Source: Candidatus Nitrosopumilus sediminis
GTDB lineage: Archaea; Thermoproteota; Nitrososphaeria; Nitrososphaerales; Nitrosopumilaceae
NCBI RefSeq assembly: GCF_000299395.1
Contig: NC_018656.1
Span: 806,001-870,000, forward strand
Direction of reading: 5' to 3'
Length of the DNA: 64,000 nucleotides
Below the pieces are notes generated by a model. The model searched no databases. It was given only the letters and a program-made list of their open reading frames with translations, and had not been told where the DNA came from. Positions within the stretch are counted from its first letter, which is position 1. Every line of letters begins with the position of its first letter. Positions 61,495 through 64,000 of the stretch are shown in pieces. A program made the translations under genes and the position numbers.

Positions 61495-61504
61495 GGTTTC
61501 TTAG
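61495..61504. promoter_or_regulatory. Palindrome between divergent pilus operons
   Basis: TACCATGGTA is a perfect 10-bp palindrome in the 120-base space between the zinc-ribbon/pilin operon and the ATPase operon: a candidate operator for both. Confidence 0.35.
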
Positions 61505-61585
61505 CAAATTCAAGAGTAAAAGGAAAAGGTTGTTCAAATGGACGAACAAGCGTTAAAACACATTACTTGTGCATAAAATCCGGAA

Positions 61586-63199
61586 TTGAGTCTAAAGATT
61601 TTAAAAAATAAATTGTCAATATTGCAAAAATTACAGTCAAATCACAAAATCAATCTGAAAACAAAAAATGAGTCTGTAAAAAATATTCCAGACAAGATTG
61701 AAAATGAAATTAAAATTCCACAATACATGACACTCTCAAAACTAGATTGGGATAGCAACGAGATACATGCAGGGATTATTAAGGATCCAACAGCAAAGGG
61801 AGGGTTACGATATCAGGTGATAGAGCCAGTTCTTTCTGAAAGAGACCAAAAAGCATTTGAAATTATAAAAAAACTCCTCATAACAGAGCTTACAGTTTCA
61901 TTGCAAGATATTAAAACAAAAAAAGATGCAGAACGTAGATTAAAAAAGAAAATCGCATCAATGATAAAAAAATACAGGTTAAACATCCCCCCAAAAAATA
62001 TAGCAAAAATCAATTATTTTGCTATCAGGGATTTTGTATATCTTGGAAAAATCGAACCATTGATGAGAGATCATATGATTGAAGAAATTAGTTGTGATGG
62101 AACAAACATTCCGTTATACATATGGCATCGAGAACACGAGTCAATGCCAACAAACATCATATTTGAAAAAGATGCAGAACTAAATAATTTTTCAAGAAAG
62201 ATGGCATATATTTGTGGAAAACATGTTTCGATGGCAGACCCAATTATTGATGCATCATTACCAAATGGAAGTAGAATCAATTTGACATTAGGTCATGAAA
62301 TTACCAAACGTGGGAGTACATTTACAATTAGAAGATTTAGAGCAGACCCAATTACGATTATTGATTTAATAAAATTTGGAACCATATCAGTGGATATTGC
62401 TGCATACATGTGGTATTTAGCTGAAAAGAAAGCAACGATGTTAATTGCAGGAGGCACTGCAAGTGGCAAAACAACTGCATTGAACGCATTGGCCTCATTT
62501 ATCAGACCAGGGGAAAAAGTAGTAAGCATAGAAGACACACAGGAACTCAATCTACCTCATGAAAATTGGATTCCTGCAGTCTCAAGACAAAATTTTACAG
62601 ATACTCAAATTGGAGAAATTAATCAATTTGATCTTTTAAGAGCAGCATTAAGGCAACGACCAGACATCATCATAGTAGGAGAAACTAGAGGAAGAGAGGC
62701 ATACACGTTGTTTCAGGCAATGGCAACAGGCCACGGGGGATTCTCATCAATTCATGCAGATTCAGTAGATGCAACATTAACCAGACTAACATCATCTCCA
62801 ATGGATGTTCCAAAAGCCTTAATCTCAAATAGTCTTGATTTGATCACACTGCAACTGAAAATCAGAGTGGGTGACAAATCAGCAAGAAGAATCATCCAGG
62901 TTTCAGAAATTGATGGTATCGATGAAGTGACAGGACAAATCAAAACTCATGAAATTTTCAAATGGAATCCTAAAACGGACACTCATGAATATATGGGAGA
63001 CAGTGTTATTTTCAAAAAACTCAAAGATAGAGATGGAGATTCAGAAGAAAAGATCAATTATGAATTGACAAAAAGAAGACTAGCACTAGAATGGATGGTA
63101 AAAAACGACATTCGTGATCATAAAGAAGTAACTGCAAATGTAATGGATTTCTATGCAGACCCTGAAAGATTCTATGAAAGAAAGAGACTCGAGGTATAA
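61586..63199 (+). CDS. Type II/IV secretion ATPase (pilus/archaellum assembly)
   Basis: 537 residues, TTG start. Walker A AGGTASGKTTALNALAS (near 287), Walker B DIIIVGETRGREA (near 360) and HGGFSSIHADS of the GspE/TadA group. N-terminal helical domain about 1-200. A hexameric cytoplasmic motor for filament assembly. No archaellum accessory genes (FlaF, G, H) are seen, so a type IV pilus is the likelier product. Five bases before the next gene. Confidence 0.93.
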   Translation: MSLKILKNKLSILQKLQSNHKINLKTKNESVKNIPDKIENEIKIPQYMTLSKLDWDSNEIHAGIIKDPTAKGGLRYQVIEPVLSERDQKAFEIIKKLLITELTVSLQDIKTKKDAERRLKKKIASMIKKYRLNIPPKNIAKINYFAIRDFVYLGKIEPLMRDHMIEEISCDGTNIPLYIWHREHESMPTNIIFEKDAELNNFSRKMAYICGKHVSMADPIIDASLPNGSRINLTLGHEITKRGSTFTIRRFRADPITIIDLIKFGTISVDIAAYMWYLAEKKATMLIAGGTASGKTTALNALASFIRPGEKVVSIEDTQELNLPHENWIPAVSRQNFTDTQIGEINQFDLLRAALRQRPDIIIVGETRGREAYTLFQAMATGHGGFSSIHADSVDATLTRLTSSPMDVPKALISNSLDLITLQLKIRVGDKSARRIIQVSEIDGIDEVTGQIKTHEIFKWNPKTDTHEYMGDSVIFKKLKDRDGDSEEKINYELTKRRLALEWMVKNDIRDHKEVTANVMDFYADPERFYERKRLEV

Positions 63200-63203
63200 T
63201 ATC

Positions 63204-64000
63204 ATGAATTTAGTTAAAAACAAACAAAGAAAAAGAAAACAAGAAGAATCAGTAGGTCAGATTCATGTTTATAGTTACAAACTGTTAAATGAACATGTAA
63301 AATTTTTACATCCTAAATTACGAACACTGGATAAAACAATCAAACAAGCAATGATGCCAATCCCATTTGAAGTATATGTTTCAAGTATGGTTTTCTTCAG
63401 TATGATTGCAGGAGTATGTGGAGGAATTATGGGATTAATTGCATCACAGTTTATCAATATTCAGCCGGCAAGTGTAGGGATGCTACTTCCAATATTAAGT
63501 GGATTAATGCTGTTTGGAATGACTTTTGGAATATTACAGATGATACCAACTGTCAAAGTAAAAAACAGAGCAGCAAAACTCGTTGAGGAAATCCCTCATT
63601 TTATTGGATATATGTCAACGCTGGCAACCAGTGGCTTGACATTGGAGGGGATTTTCAAAGCCATAGCGAAAGAAGAAACAGATGAAGACATCGTTAAAGA
63701 TGCAAGATTCATCGTAAGAAATATCGATATTCTAGGCATGGATTTGATTAGTGCCATAAAAGATTTGATTCAGAGGACACCTACAGGACCATACTCAGAA
63801 TTACTTGAAGGAGCAATAGTTACAGTTCAATCAGGAGGAGATCTCAAAGAATATTTCAATGCAACTGCAAAAGTTCAGCTTGAAGAAAAGAAGATGTTAA
63901 TGCAAAAAACTACAGAATCATTAGGTAGTGTTGCAGAAATTTATACTATTTTACTAATTGTTTTTCCATTGCTTGCAGTAATCATGTTATCAATCATGGG
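63204..64000 (+). CDS. Type II secretion F / TadC-like membrane platform protein (3' end outside window)
   Basis: The frame from ATG 63204 stays open to base 64000 (265 codons seen). Membrane helices near residues 60-85 and 91-113, the T2SF domain around VEEIPHFIGYMSTLATSGLT, and a third helix at the very end (IYTILLIVFPLLAVIML). It anchors the assembly ATPase. Co-transcribed with the ATPase gene. Confidence 0.9.
   Translation, partial: MNLVKNKQRKRKQEESVGQIHVYSYKLLNEHVKFLHPKLRTLDKTIKQAMMPIPFEVYVSSMVFFSMIAGVCGGIMGLIASQFINIQPASVGMLLPILSGLMLFGMTFGILQMIPTVKVKNRAAKLVEEIPHFIGYMSTLATSGLTLEGIFKAIAKEETDEDIVKDARFIVRNIDILGMDLISAIKDLIQRTPTGPYSELLEGAIVTVQSGGDLKEYFNATAKVQLEEKKMLMQKTTESLGSVAEIYTILLIVFPLLAVIMLSIM

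Overview
The window is a gene-dense, AT-rich stretch of an archaeal chromosome. The gene content points to an ammonia-oxidising thaumarchaeon (Nitrososphaerota) of the Nitrosopumilus/Nitrosarchaeum type: ribosomal proteins eS25 and eS26, Rpo6 (RpoK), Alba, deoxyhypusine synthase, archaeal-type ThrRS, a CDP-alcohol phosphatidyltransferase, class-III-signal pilins and a zinc-ribbon protein resembling the thaumarchaeal TackOD1 family. Most transcription units look leaderless. A TATA-like hexamer lies about 26 nt upstream of the start codon, and this spacing was used to choose several GTG, TTG and internal ATG starts. All assignments come from reading the sequence and remembered family motifs; no database search was run.

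Layout. 1-10 kb: 3' end of ilvD, a truncated membrane gene antisense to it, a pentameric ligand-gated ion channel homologue, and directly upstream of that, in the same apparent operon, a 2642-residue secreted lectin/HYR/DUF5011 protein. 10-26 kb: an accessory-looking region with candidate small RNAs, more than twenty very short genes (many encoding CxxC or C2H2 zinc-binding microproteins, others single-span membrane peptides), an XPD/DinG-like helicase, a GIY-YIG protein, a matrixin-like protease, a rhodanese and a polytopic membrane protein. 24-29.7 kb: a RecB-like nuclease, a large COG1205/MrfA-like helicase and small regulators.

29.8-53 kb is mostly housekeeping: a compact trpEGDCBA operon without trpF, pyrG, a second matrixin-like protease, NAD kinase fused to a winged helix, a PfkB kinase, eS26, a phospholipid-head-group synthase, agmatinase, thrS, a pentapeptide-repeat protein, deoxyhypusine synthase, eS25, a cyclophilin-like protein divergent from rpo6, Alba, an HTH regulator, an asparagine-synthetase-like protein, an aldo/keto reductase and a UbiA prenyltransferase. 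53.6-64 kb is a type IV pilus-like locus: a large Ig-like surface protein, four pilin-like proteins, the zinc-ribbon protein, and divergently the secretion ATPase and the TadC-like membrane platform, which runs off the window end.

The most unusual observations are: a shared extended promoter element (AAACTC..CAATAC.CTTAAGTT) upstream of several scattered microprotein genes; a palindromic TATA box placed exactly midway between two divergent TTG-started genes (cyclophilin-like protein and rpo6); a structured RNA candidate at 15128-15210 with its own promoter; a tandem pair of related RNA candidates at 10228 and 10347; and the ion-channel plus giant-lectin operon.
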